Positions 27,345 to 35,831 of a stretch of DNA of 64,000 nucleotides are shown one piece after another (the stretch's first letter is position 1; the number at the start of each line of letters is the position of its first letter). The stretch comes from an uncultured Lachnospiraceae bacterium. Its GTDB lineage: Bacteria; Bacillota; Clostridia; Lachnospirales; Lachnospiraceae. Below the pieces are notes generated by a model. That model was not told where the DNA came from. It saw only the letters and a program-made list of their open reading frames with translations, and made no database searches. The stretch lies in NCBI GenBank assembly GCA_944376125.1, contig CALWBQ010000016.1, positions 1 to 64,000 of the forward strand, in the 5' to 3' direction. The translations under genes and the position numbers were made by a program.

Positions 27345-29555
27345 ATGAGTATTTCATATAACGAAAAAAGCAAAACCTTTCACCTTTTTAACGAAGAAAT
27401 CAGCTACATCATGGCGGTTCTCCCCAACGGTCAGATGGGGCAGCTATATTTCGGGAAAAAAATTCATCCAAAGGAGGACTATTCCTATCTCCTGGAGCTG
27501 CTTCCCCGCTCCATGGCATCCTGTGTCCTGGACGGAGAACCTCCCTTGTCTCTGGAGCACGTAAAACAAGAATACGGTGTATACGGCTCCTCTGACTACC
27601 GCTTTCCTGCTGTAGAAATTCTGCAGGAAAACGGCAGCCGCATCTCGGATTTCTGCTATAAAGGGCACCAGATTACTCCCGGAAAGCCGAAGCTGGCTGG
27701 CCTTCCTGCCACATACGTGGAGGAGGAGAACGAGGCCCAGACCCTGACGCTGGTATTGGAAGATCCGGTCACAGGTATAGAACTGGAACTTTTGTACACC
27801 ATATTCTCCCAGGGCGGAATTGTGGCACGGAGTGCCCATTTTTCCAATAGCGGTTCGGCGCCCGTCCACCTCTTAAAAGCTATGAGCCTGTGCATGGATC
27901 TGCCGGACTGCGATTACGACTGGATTCAGTTTTCCGGGGCATGGGCCAGGGAGCGCCATCCCAGGGTTCGCCATCTGGAGCAGGGCATCCAATCTATCGG
28001 CAGCATGAGAGGCCACTCCTCCCACGAGCACAATCCCTTTCTCATTTTAAAACGTCCGTTCACCGATGAATTTCACGGCGAGGCGCTGGGCTTCAGCCTG
28101 ATCTACAGCGGGAATTTTCTTGCCCAGGCCGAAGTCGACTCCCATGGCACTGCCCGGGTTCTCCTGGGCATCAACCCAGAATGGTTTGACTGGAAGCTGG
28201 AACCGGGTCAGACCTTTCAGACTCCGGAAGCAGTAATGGTTTATACCGACCAGGGCTTAAACCATATGAGCCAGACCTTTCACCGCCTATACCAGAAGCG
28301 GCTGGCCAGAGGTTTCTGGCGCGACAGGGAGCGGCCGATCCTGGTCAACAACTGGGAAGCCACTTATTTTGATTTTACAGAGGAAAAAATTCTGGATCTG
28401 GCAAAGACAGCCGCCAGGACCGGCATCGAGCTCTTCGTCCTGGATGACGGCTGGTTTGGGAAGCGCCTCAGTGACCGGTCCGGTCTGGGTGACTGGCGGG
28501 CAAACCCGGATCGGCTCCCCCAGGGAATTTCCGGGCTTGCCAAAAAAATCGAAGCCCTGGGGATGAAATTCGGACTCTGGTTCGAGCCGGAGATGACCAA
28601 TCCGGACTCGGATCTCTATCGGAATCACCCTGACTGGATCCTGTCGGTTCCCGGCAGGGCCAAATCTCAGGGGCGCCATCAGTATGTTTTGGATTTCTCC
28701 AGAAGCGAAGTGGTAGACGCGATTTTTCAGATGATGAGCGAAATTCTGAAAGACGGACATGTCTCATATGTGAAGTGGGATATGAATCGAAGCATCACGG
28801 AATGTTGGTCGGCAGCACTCCCGGCAGACCGCCAGGGGGAAGTTTTCCACCGCTATATCTTAGGCGTGTACAACCTGTATGAACGGCTGACCAGCGCCTT
28901 TCCTCACATCCTGTTTGAATCCTGCTCCAGCGGCGGAGCCCGGTTTGATCCAGGGCTTCTCTACTATGCTCCTCAGGCCTGGACCAGCGATGACACAGAT
29001 GCTGTCGAACGGCTGAAAATCCAGTACGGAACCTCTTACTGCTATCCCGTCAGCAGCATGGGCGCCCATGTCTCCGCCTGTCCCAACCATCAGGTAGGGC
29101 GGATCACTCCGCTGAACACCAGAGCCAATGTCGCCTGCTTCGGCACCTTTGGCTATGAACTGGATTTAAACCGTCTCTCTTCTGACGAATTAGAGGAAAT
29201 AAAAGAGCAGATAACATTTATGAAAACCTGGCGAAACCTGCTGCAGTTCGGGACTTTCTATCGTCTTCAGAGCCCCTTCCTGGGCAATATTGCCTCCTGG
29301 ATGGCGGTCAGCGATGACCATAGCCAGGCCCTTGTCGGCTGGTACCGCATCCTAAATACAGCTAACCCGCCCTATACGCGGCTGAAACTAGCCGGACTGG
29401 ATCCAGAACGCCTTTACAGGGTCCGGGAAGGCGGAAAATTCCTGGGCAAATTTTTCGGCGACGAGCTGATGAACGCCGGTCTCCTCACTACCGGCGATGA
29501 GGAGGCCGAAAAGGCAAGCTGTGATTTTGAATCCAGAATCTACATTCTGGACTAG
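27345..29555 (+). CDS. Alpha-galactosidase (GH36)
   Basis: A 736-residue enzyme without signal peptide. The N-terminal beta-supersandwich (about 1-320) is followed by the TIM barrel with FVLDDGWFG, the nucleophile region YVKWDMNRSI, the CSSGGARFDPG motif and the acid/base region WTSDDTDAVERL, then a C-terminal beta domain. Length and motifs match the tetrameric RafA/AgaR type. It removes terminal alpha-galactose from melibiose, raffinose or stachyose inside the cell; raffinose yields sucrose, which fits the neighbouring GH32 gene. AAAAGGAGG precedes the ATG. Its TAG stop overlaps the bioY stop on the opposite strand. Confidence 0.94.
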   Translation: MSISYNEKSKTFHLFNEEISYIMAVLPNGQMGQLYFGKKIHPKEDYSYLLELLPRSMASCVLDGEPPLSLEHVKQEYGVYGSSDYRFPAVEILQENGSRISDFCYKGHQITPGKPKLAGLPATYVEEENEAQTLTLVLEDPVTGIELELLYTIFSQGGIVARSAHFSNSGSAPVHLLKAMSLCMDLPDCDYDWIQFSGAWARERHPRVRHLEQGIQSIGSMRGHSSHEHNPFLILKRPFTDEFHGEALGFSLIYSGNFLAQAEVDSHGTARVLLGINPEWFDWKLEPGQTFQTPEAVMVYTDQGLNHMSQTFHRLYQKRLARGFWRDRERPILVNNWEATYFDFTEEKILDLAKTAARTGIELFVLDDGWFGKRLSDRSGLGDWRANPDRLPQGISGLAKKIEALGMKFGLWFEPEMTNPDSDLYRNHPDWILSVPGRAKSQGRHQYVLDFSRSEVVDAIFQMMSEILKDGHVSYVKWDMNRSITECWSAALPADRQGEVFHRYILGVYNLYERLTSAFPHILFESCSSGGARFDPGLLYYAPQAWTSDDTDAVERLKIQYGTSYCYPVSSMGAHVSACPNHQVGRITPLNTRANVACFGTFGYELDLNRLSSDELEEIKEQITFMKTWRNLLQFGTFYRLQSPFLGNIASWMAVSDDHSQALVGWYRILNTANPPYTRLKLAGLDPERLYRVREGGKFLGKFFGDELMNAGLLTTGDEEAEKASCDFESRIYILD

Positions 29556-30145
29556 CTCTTCAGGCTCCCCCCTGCCCGAACTCTTTTTGCAATCTCTGGG
29601 CCGATCAGGGCAGCCAGTACAATCTTTGCTGCATCTCCCGGCAGGTACGGCAGTACCCCAATTGCCAGCCCTGCCGGGAGGCTGATCTTCATCTGGACTG
29701 CAAGCCAGACTGTCCCAAAGGCGTAGCAGATAGCTGTTCCAAGGATCATCCCCAAGATCTGGATCCAAACTTTTCCGCGGGAGTGTTCCATCGTCATTCC
29801 GGCCGCAATAACCAAAAACAAGAATCCCACCAGATATCCCCCTGTCGGTCCTGCCAGCTTTGCCAGGCCGCCGGAAAAACCGGAAAAGACTGGCAGCCCC
29901 GCTGTCCCCAGAAGCAGATAGTTCAGGCAGCTGACCAGAGTTTTTCGTGTTTTCAGGATATAAAGTGACAGGTATAAAATGAAATTGGTCAGGGTCACTG
30001 GCACCGGGCTAACGATGATCGGAATAGACAGCGGCGCCAGGATACACATAATTGCTGTCATCAGAGCAACCGCTGTCATATCAATGGCCGCTGTTCGCCT
30101 CTGGCCGGTCTGAGGCACAGCAGTCTGTTTTGTTCTGTCTGTCAT
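29552..30145 (-). CDS. bioY: Biotin transporter BioY (ECF S component)
   Basis: The protein has 197 residues from ATG 30145. A longer frame would begin inside the promoter and is rejected. Six membrane helices are visible, with family landmarks TAIMCILAPLSIPI, LGTAGLPVFSGFSGG and GPTGGYLVGFLF. BioY binds biotin and works with the shared ECF module (EcfA/A'/T), which is not in this window. No biotin-synthesis gene is adjacent, suggesting the strain scavenges biotin. It is convergent with the alpha-galactosidase gene and the two reading frames overlap by four nt. Confidence 0.92.
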   Translation of the reverse strand: MTDRTKQTAVPQTGQRRTAAIDMTAVALMTAIMCILAPLSIPIIVSPVPVTLTNFILYLSLYILKTRKTLVSCLNYLLLGTAGLPVFSGFSGGLAKLAGPTGGYLVGFLFLVIAAGMTMEHSRGKVWIQILGMILGTAICYAFGTVWLAVQMKISLPAGLAIGVLPYLPGDAAKIVLAALIGPEIAKRVRAGGSLKS

Positions 30146-30190
30146 AATCTTTCCCTCTCTTTTCCGAAACTGCGTTTTTAAGATGGCACC

Positions 30191-30219
30191 ATTATACGAT
30201 TTCGCGGCCAAATTGTCAA
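30191..30219 (-). promoter_or_regulatory. bioY: Perfect consensus sigma-A promoter of bioY
   Basis: Minus-strand TTGACA and TATAAT are exactly 17 nt apart. Transcription should start near 30184, leaving a leader of about 40 nt before ATG 30145. Such a strong promoter is usually repressed; a BirA-type operator was not recognised by eye. Confidence 0.85.
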
Positions 30220-30259
30220 CTTTTAATATTTTTATGGTTTACATTTCTGGATTGAAGAA

Positions 30260-30301
30260 AGATCCCTATCCCAGGAGTCTATTCCCTTGAGATAGGGATC
30301 T
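30260..30301 (-). terminator. Intrinsic terminator of the 5'-nucleotidase gene
   Basis: AGATCCCTATC pairs perfectly with GATAGGGATCT around a 20-nt loop. The minus-strand tail reads TTCTTC. It lies 16 nt past the stop codon. Confidence 0.7.
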
Positions 30302-30316
30302 CTGCATTATATTAGC

Positions 30317-32140
30317 CTATTTTACTGTAATTCTCCCCTGTCCTTTGGGATCCGCGTACTCTGCGCCTACATTTCCTCCCAGTTTCTCCTCAATATAGGA
30401 GGAGAGCGCGTCCACATCTACCATCACATCATCCTGGATGACATTGGTGCCATTAAACATCGTCATTCCGTCGCCTCCGGACTTCAGCATGTAATTGTGA
30501 GAGGCCACTGTGTAGGTCTTGTTCAGATCCAGCGGCTCACCGTTTACCATGATGTCCGTCACCCGGTATGGGCCAGACACACCCAGGAAGTTGCCCTTCT
30601 CATCCATCTGAACGCTGGAAGGAATGGAACTGTCGATGGTAAAGGTCAGTCCTGATACATGAAGGAATCCGCCGCTCTCCTGGGGGTAGATGGATACGCC
30701 CATCTCCAGAGCATCCTTGATCTGCTGGCCTGTGGCCTCCACTGCACAGCACATATTGCCGAACGGGAACACGCTCAGCGTGTCATTGTATGTAATGTCT
30801 CCAGGTGCGATATCTGCCCGGATTCCGCCGCCGTTCATCAGACCGATATCCGTCCCCAGCTGATAGCGGAACGCGTCTGCACACAGGTCGCCCAGGTTCG
30901 TCTCCGCGTTTCTCACTGCCCGCTGGCCTGTCTCTGGGCTGCTGACCGTCAGCGCCACATCCGTGTGGCCTAAAACTACCTTCAGGCTCTCATTGTACTG
31001 AGCCTGGATATTCTTAATAAAGGTATCTGTAGCTGCGTCCACAAACTTACCGTCCTCATTTGGAGCTGAACCTCCCGGGATGGTCAGCACCATGCCAGGG
31101 CGAATCACATTGGGGCGGCTGATCTTATCTCTGTTGGCCTCATAGATCACTCTCCAGGAATTGGAGCTGCCTAAGATGTTTTTTGCAATTCTGCTGAGGG
31201 AATCCCCTTTCTGAACCACATAGGCGGCCGATCCTGCATCTGGAACCACTGATACCATCTCCGTAGTGATGGTTCCATCCGTTCTGATAGTCAGCTTCCC
31301 GATATTGGCCAGCTTGGTGCCGGTCTGGGTGACGGGAATTTCTTTGCCGTCTTTATTGGGATAAGTAGTATTGTAAGTCTCATGGGAATGGCCGTCGATC
31401 ACCGCGTCAATTCCGGTGGTGTTTTTGATCACCTGCTCGGAACTCCACCGCGGAGTGATCCCCAGATTTCCAAGATGTCCTACCAAGATCACGTAGTCTG
31501 CCCCTTCTGCTCTGGCAGAGTCAACCGCTGCCTGGATCTGCGTATAGAAAGCCTCCCCTGTCTCATCCTCACAGAAGCCGTACAGGTATCTGCCGTCAGC
31601 GTCCTGGAAATATGCCGGTGTTGATTTGGTAAAGCTCTCAGGGGTGCTGACTCCAACAAATGCCACCTGGGTGTCTCCGTAAGTAAACATTTTGTAGGGT
31701 GCCAGAACTGGTGCCCCCGCAGCCAGATCCATGAATGTGCAGGAATAATATCCGCACTCCAGCTCTCCAGCCAATTCCAAAAAGCGGGCCACACCATAGT
31801 CAAACTCGTGGTTTCCCGGAACCGCAAAGTCATATCCCACTTCATTCATTATGTCGATAATGTAGCCGCCGTCTGACAAGGTGCCGATAGGTGCTCCCTG
31901 GATGGCGTCGCCCGCATCTACCAGCGTCACATAGGGTGTCTGAGCCTCCATCTCTTTTTCATAGAGGGCCAGACCTGCGTAGCCAATATTGTCATCGACA
32001 CCGCAGTGGACATCATTGGTATACAAAACCACAATGTCCTGGTCTGCTGCCAGAGCCGTAAACCCGATTCCTAATGTTGTCACCAGGACCAGGGCCATTG
32101 TCAGAACTGCCGACTTGGCGCGTTGTTTCCACTTCTTCAT
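30317..32140 (-). CDS. Secreted 5'-nucleotidase/metallophosphatase with internal LysM domain
   Basis: A Sec signal peptide (about 1-31, ending TALAA) starts this 607-residue protein. The metallophosphatase domain (about 34-300) shows VLYTNDVHCG, DAGDAIQG, GNHEFDYG and DGHSHETY, giving the full metal-binding set. A LysM domain (about 308-355) beginning YVVQKGDSLSRIAKNILG sits in the linker, followed by the 5'-nucleotidase C-terminal domain (about 375-570) with GDLCADAFRY and NGGGIRADI. It should dephosphorylate nucleotides outside the membrane, and LysM should tether it to peptidoglycan. LysM between the two catalytic domains, rather than at an end, is unusual. AGGAGG lies before the ATG and a strong promoter is just upstream. 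Confidence 0.93.
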   Translation of the reverse strand: MKKWKQRAKSAVLTMALVLVTTLGIGFTALAADQDIVVLYTNDVHCGVDDNIGYAGLALYEKEMEAQTPYVTLVDAGDAIQGAPIGTLSDGGYIIDIMNEVGYDFAVPGNHEFDYGVARFLELAGELECGYYSCTFMDLAAGAPVLAPYKMFTYGDTQVAFVGVSTPESFTKSTPAYFQDADGRYLYGFCEDETGEAFYTQIQAAVDSARAEGADYVILVGHLGNLGITPRWSSEQVIKNTTGIDAVIDGHSHETYNTTYPNKDGKEIPVTQTGTKLANIGKLTIRTDGTITTEMVSVVPDAGSAAYVVQKGDSLSRIAKNILGSSNSWRVIYEANRDKISRPNVIRPGMVLTIPGGSAPNEDGKFVDAATDTFIKNIQAQYNESLKVVLGHTDVALTVSSPETGQRAVRNAETNLGDLCADAFRYQLGTDIGLMNGGGIRADIAPGDITYNDTLSVFPFGNMCCAVEATGQQIKDALEMGVSIYPQESGGFLHVSGLTFTIDSSIPSSVQMDEKGNFLGVSGPYRVTDIMVNGEPLDLNKTYTVASHNYMLKSGGDGMTMFNGTNVIQDDVMVDVDALSSYIEEKLGGNVGAEYADPKGQGRITVK

Positions 32141-32185
32141 CTACTCATCCTCCTTTAACTGAAAACTATCAGATTTTACCAATAT

Positions 32186-32214
32186 ATTATAACAATTCAG
32201 AGAATGCTTGTAAA
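32186..32214 (-). promoter_or_regulatory. Sigma-A promoter of the LysM 5'-nucleotidase gene
   Basis: Minus-strand TTTACA and perfect TATAAT are spaced 17 nt apart. The -35 box touches the T-tract of the spoVT terminator, so the two signals are packed without a gap. Confidence 0.7.
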
Positions 32215-32255
32215 TAAAAAAGAGAAAGCAAAAGTATTTTCACTTTTTTGCTTTC
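32212..32255 (-). terminator. spoVT: Intrinsic terminator of spoVT
   Basis: On the minus strand GAAAGCAAAA and TTTTGCTTTC pair, followed by TCTTTTTTATTT. It begins 30 nt past the spoVT stop. Confidence 0.8.
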
Positions 32256-32284
32256 CCTTTCGATTTTCCGACTTATATTTCCCG

Positions 32285-32833
32285 TCAGCTCTCCATCTGG
32301 CGGCCTAAAAACCCAGCCGCCGTGCTGGCCAGCTTTACTTCCATATCTCCAAACCTCGCCCGGGGCTCCCGGCTGAAGACCGCCACTGCCCCAATGGCAT
32401 CGCCCTCGCAGATAATAGGGGCAATCACCTGAGCGGTAATCCCCTCCACAGCATCTGCGGTGATGGGTGTGAACCCTTTATCATCCTTTCCCGCCACCAC
32501 AACGGATCTCTCCTGGATCAGAAGTTCCAACTGGTGGCTGATGGGTTTTTGAAGCAGCTCTTTTCTGGCGCCGCCGGCCGCGGCTACCACCTGATCCCGG
32601 TCGGTGATGCAGACCATCAGCCCTGTAGACTGGGCCATGGCTTCCGCATACTGGCCCGCAAATGCCGTCAGCTCCACCATAGGCGAATATTTCTTTAATA
32701 TAATTTCGCCCTCCCGGTCGGTAAAGATCTCCAAAGGCGTTCCTTCCCGAAGGCGCAGGGTCCGGCGGATCTCCTTCGGGATCACCACTCTCCCCAAATC
32801 GTCAATTCTCCTCACTATTCCGGTAGCTTTCAT
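32285..32833 (-). CDS. spoVT: Stage V sporulation protein T
   Basis: The protein has 182 residues from ATG 32833, with GGAGG eight nt upstream; a frame ten codons longer lacks a site. An AbrB/MazE-type swapped-hairpin DNA-binding domain (about 1-50) reads MKATGIVRRIDDLGRVVIPK and is followed by a GAF-like C-terminal domain. SpoVT tunes sigma-G-dependent genes in the forespore, so the organism is expected to sporulate. In many Firmicutes it lies beside mfd and pth. Here it is on the same strand as mfd and pth but about 6 kb away, separated by adhE and other genes. I did not find a convincing sigma-G promoter. Confidence 0.93.
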   Translation of the reverse strand: MKATGIVRRIDDLGRVVIPKEIRRTLRLREGTPLEIFTDREGEIILKKYSPMVELTAFAGQYAEAMAQSTGLMVCITDRDQVVAAAGGARKELLQKPISHQLELLIQERSVVVAGKDDKGFTPITADAVEGITAQVIAPIICEGDAIGAVAVFSREPRARFGDMEVKLASTAAGFLGRQMES

Positions 32834-33036
32834 AAACATGTCCTCCATTTTACATTCTGACATTTATCCTTTATGTTGTCGGTAAATGTAGTATCTGTAA
32901 AATGGGGAAATTTATACTTTCCTTTATAATCCTTCTGAAGTTCGCCGGAAGCATTGTGTATTTTTTCGGAAAAACCATCCGAAAAGTATTCCTTCCTATG
33001 CAAAAAAGAGAAACCGCACAAATCGTTAATTTTTTA

Positions 33037-33054
33037 TCGTTAATTTATTGACAA
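33037..33054 (+). promoter_or_regulatory. adhE: Rex-like operator overlapping the adhE -35 box
   Basis: TCGTTAA, four nt, TTGACAA matches the Rex consensus TTGTTAA-N4-TTAACAA with two mismatches and covers the -35 TTGACA of P1. Rex is the NADH-sensing repressor of fermentation genes in Firmicutes. Identification is by motif only. Confidence 0.55.
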
Positions 33055-33076
33055 TCAGTCTTGGCAGTGCTATGAT
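33048..33076 (+). promoter_or_regulatory. adhE: adhE promoter P1
   Basis: TTGACA at 33048-33053 and TATGAT at 33071-33076 are spaced 17 nt apart. The predicted start is near 33083, inside the second Rex-like site. The upstream part of this gap (32834-33036) holds spoVT upstream sequence and a TTTTCGGA/TCCGAAAA hairpin with no identified role. Confidence 0.75.
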
Positions 33077-33080
33077 GGCC

Positions 33081-33098
33081 TTGTTAAAAAAATAACGA
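33081..33098 (+). promoter_or_regulatory. adhE: Rex-like operator at the adhE P1 start site
   Basis: TTGTTAA, four nt, ATAACGA matches the Rex consensus with two mismatches; its left arm is perfect. It lies just after the -10 box, where a bound repressor would block initiation. Confidence 0.6.
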
Positions 33099-33118
33099 GT
33101 CGGAAGCTCAAAAGTTTC

Positions 33119-33148
33119 TTGACCTCGTATCTCTTTGCAACCTATAAT
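33119..33148 (+). promoter_or_regulatory. adhE: adhE promoter P2
   Basis: TTGACC and perfect TATAAT are spaced 18 nt apart. The start would be near 33155, 27 nt before the ATG. This second promoter lies downstream of both Rex-like sites. Confidence 0.6.
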
Positions 33149-33181
33149 AAATTTATAATAAAATAATAGGAGGATTCAAAG

Positions 33182-35803
33182 ATGGCAAAGACGAAGGCAC
33201 CAGAAATCATTGACAACGTTGACGCACTGGCCGCGAAGATGAAAGAAATGCGCGAAGCTCAGAAAATTTTTGCTACCTATACTCAGGAACAGGTAGATAA
33301 AATCTTTTTCGCCGCGGCAATTGCAGCCAACCAGGCCCGGATTCCGCTGGCAAAGATGGCCGTTGAGGAAACCGGAATGGGCATCGTAGAAGACAAGGTT
33401 ATCAAAAACCACTATGCTGCTGAGTACATCTACAACGCTTACAAGAACACGAAGACCTGCGGCGTAATCGAAGAAGATCCTGCGTTCGGCATTAAGAAGA
33501 TTGCTGAGCCTCTCGGTCTGATCGCTGCGGTAATCCCTACCACCAACCCCACATCTACCGCAATCTTTAAGACTCTGATCGCTTTAAAGACCAGAAATGC
33601 CATCATCATCAGCCCGCACCCCAGAGCAAAGAAATGTACCATCGCTGCAGCGAAGGTTGTTCTGGACGCTGCTGTCAAGGCTGGTGCTCCGGAAGGCATC
33701 ATCGGCTGGATCGATGTTCCCAGCCTGGAACTGACCAATGACGTTATGAAAGAAGCTGATACAATCCTTGCTACCGGCGGCCCCGGCATGGTACATGCCG
33801 CTTACTCCTCCGGAAAACCGGCATTGGGCGTAGGCGCAGGCAACACCCCAGTTATCATCGATGAGACTGCTGACATCAAGCTGGCTGTCAACTCTATCAT
33901 CCATTCCAAGACATTTGACAATGGTATGATCTGCGCTTCCGAGCAGTCTGTGACTGTCCTGGCACCTATTTACGATGCAGTTAAGAAGGAATTTGAATAC
34001 CGCGGATGCTATTTCTTAAAGCCCGATGAGCTTGACAAAGTCAGAAAGACCATCCTGATCAACGGTTCTCTGAATGCAAAGATCGTAGGTCAGTCTGCAT
34101 ATAAGATCGCTTCCCTGGCGGGAGTTACAGTGCCGGAGAGCACCAAGATCCTGATCGGAGAGGTAGAGTCTGTTGATATCTCTGAGGAGTTCGCACATGA
34201 GAAACTGTCCCCGGTTCTGGCTATGTACAAGGCTGAAACCTTTGATGAGGCTCTCGCCAAGGCAGAGCGCCTGGTTGCAGACGGCGGCTACGGCCACACT
34301 TCTTCTCTGTACATCCATCCGGCTCAGACCGAAAAGATTATGAAGCATGCGGAGGCTATGAAGACCTGCCGTATCGTGATCAATACACCTTCTTCTCACG
34401 GCGGCATCGGCGATCTGTACAACTTCAAGATGACTCCGTCCCTGACCTTAGGATGCGGCTCCTGGGGCGGCAATTCCGTCTCCGAGAACGTTGGCGTAAA
34501 ACATCTTTTAAATATTAAGACGGTTGCCGAAAGGAGAGAGAACATGCTTTGGTTCCGTGCACCTCAGAAAGTTTACTTTAAGAAAGGCTGTATGCCGGTT
34601 GCTCTGGATGAGCTGGGCACAGTTATGCACAAGAAAAAATGCTTTATCGTTACCGACAGCTTCTTATATAAGAATGGCTATGTAAAGCCCATTGAAGACA
34701 AATTAGATCAGATGGGAATCCAGCACACCTGCTTCTATGAGGTAGCTCCCGATCCCAACCTGTCATCTGCTACCGCCGGCGCAGCTGCTATGCGTGCATT
34801 TGAGCCGGACTGCATCATCGCCCTGGGCGGCGGTTCTGCTATGGACGCCGGAAAGATTATGTGGGTAATGTACGAGCATCCGGAAGTAGACTTCTTAGAC
34901 ATGGCAATGCGCTTTATGGATATCCGTAAGAGAGTTTACACCTTCCCGAAGATGGGCGAGAAGGCATACTTTGTAGCAATCCCCACCTCCTCCGGTACCG
35001 GTTCCGAGGTAACACCTTTCGCTGTTATCACCGACGACCGCACCGGCACCAAGTACCCGCTGGCTGATTACGAGCTGCTGCCCAACATGGCAATCATCGA
35101 TGCCGACAACATGATGACCCAGCCCAAGGGCCTGACCAGCGCTTCCGGTATCGATGCCCTGACCCACGCTCTGGAGGCTTACGCTTCCATCATGGCTACC
35201 GACTATACTGACGGACTGGCATTAAAGGCTATGAAGAACATCTTCACCTACCTGCCCAGCGCTTATGAGAATGGTGCTAACGATCCGATCGCCCGCGAAA
35301 AGATGGCGGATGCATCTTGCATGGCTGGTATGGCATTTGCCAACGCGTTCCTGGGTGTATGCCACTCTATGGCTCACAAACTGGGCGCTTACCATCACCT
35401 TCCCCACGGCGTTGCCAACGCTCTTCTGATTACTGAAGTTATGCGGTACAATGCAGTGGAAGTTCCGCCTAAGATGGGTACCTTCCCGCAGTATCAGTAT
35501 CCCCATACCCTGTCCCGCTATGTAGAGTGCGCTAATTTCTGCGGCGTATTCGGCGAGAACGACGAAGATACGTTAAATAAATTTATTGATAAGATCGAAG
35601 AATTAAAGGCAAGAGTCGGCATCAAGAAGACTATCCGCGATTACGGCATCAAGGAAGAAGACTTCCTGGCAACTCTGGACGAAATGGTTGAAAATGCATT
35701 CGATGACCAGTGCACCGGCGCTAACCCGAGATACCCGCTGATGAGCGAGATCAAGGAGATGTATTTACGCGCTTACTACGGCGAAGAAAAAGCAGCAAAC
35801 TAA
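33182..35803 (+). CDS. adhE: Bifunctional aldehyde-alcohol dehydrogenase
   Basis: This 873-residue enzyme turns acetyl-CoA into acetaldehyde and then ethanol, oxidising two NADH. The N-terminal CoA-acylating aldehyde dehydrogenase (about 1-440) has the catalytic cysteine in NGMICASEQS. The C-terminal iron-dependent alcohol dehydrogenase (about 455-865) has ALGGGSAMDAGKIMW for NAD and iron ligands in DALTHALEAY and HKLGAYHHLPHG. Length is standard for the filament-forming enzyme. Codon choice is strongly restricted (CTG, ATC, AAG, GGC), as in highly expressed genes. AGGAGG lies nine nt before the ATG. Tandem promoters and two Rex-like sites indicate redox control. The kinase-like gene follows after 28 nt. 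Confidence 0.97.
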   Translation: MAKTKAPEIIDNVDALAAKMKEMREAQKIFATYTQEQVDKIFFAAAIAANQARIPLAKMAVEETGMGIVEDKVIKNHYAAEYIYNAYKNTKTCGVIEEDPAFGIKKIAEPLGLIAAVIPTTNPTSTAIFKTLIALKTRNAIIISPHPRAKKCTIAAAKVVLDAAVKAGAPEGIIGWIDVPSLELTNDVMKEADTILATGGPGMVHAAYSSGKPALGVGAGNTPVIIDETADIKLAVNSIIHSKTFDNGMICASEQSVTVLAPIYDAVKKEFEYRGCYFLKPDELDKVRKTILINGSLNAKIVGQSAYKIASLAGVTVPESTKILIGEVESVDISEEFAHEKLSPVLAMYKAETFDEALAKAERLVADGGYGHTSSLYIHPAQTEKIMKHAEAMKTCRIVINTPSSHGGIGDLYNFKMTPSLTLGCGSWGGNSVSENVGVKHLLNIKTVAERRENMLWFRAPQKVYFKKGCMPVALDELGTVMHKKKCFIVTDSFLYKNGYVKPIEDKLDQMGIQHTCFYEVAPDPNLSSATAGAAAMRAFEPDCIIALGGGSAMDAGKIMWVMYEHPEVDFLDMAMRFMDIRKRVYTFPKMGEKAYFVAIPTSSGTGSEVTPFAVITDDRTGTKYPLADYELLPNMAIIDADNMMTQPKGLTSASGIDALTHALEAYASIMATDYTDGLALKAMKNIFTYLPSAYENGANDPIAREKMADASCMAGMAFANAFLGVCHSMAHKLGAYHHLPHGVANALLITEVMRYNAVEVPPKMGTFPQYQYPHTLSRYVECANFCGVFGENDEDTLNKFIDKIEELKARVGIKKTIRDYGIKEEDFLATLDEMVENAFDDQCTGANPRYPLMSEIKEMYLRAYYGEEKAAN

Positions 35804-35831
35804 TAATGTATCTTAAAGGAGGGTATAGTTA

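Noticed and set aside
30146..30211. Upstream extension of bioY to 30211
   Set aside because: The extra codons cover the -10 box of a perfect promoter, so they are not transcribed.
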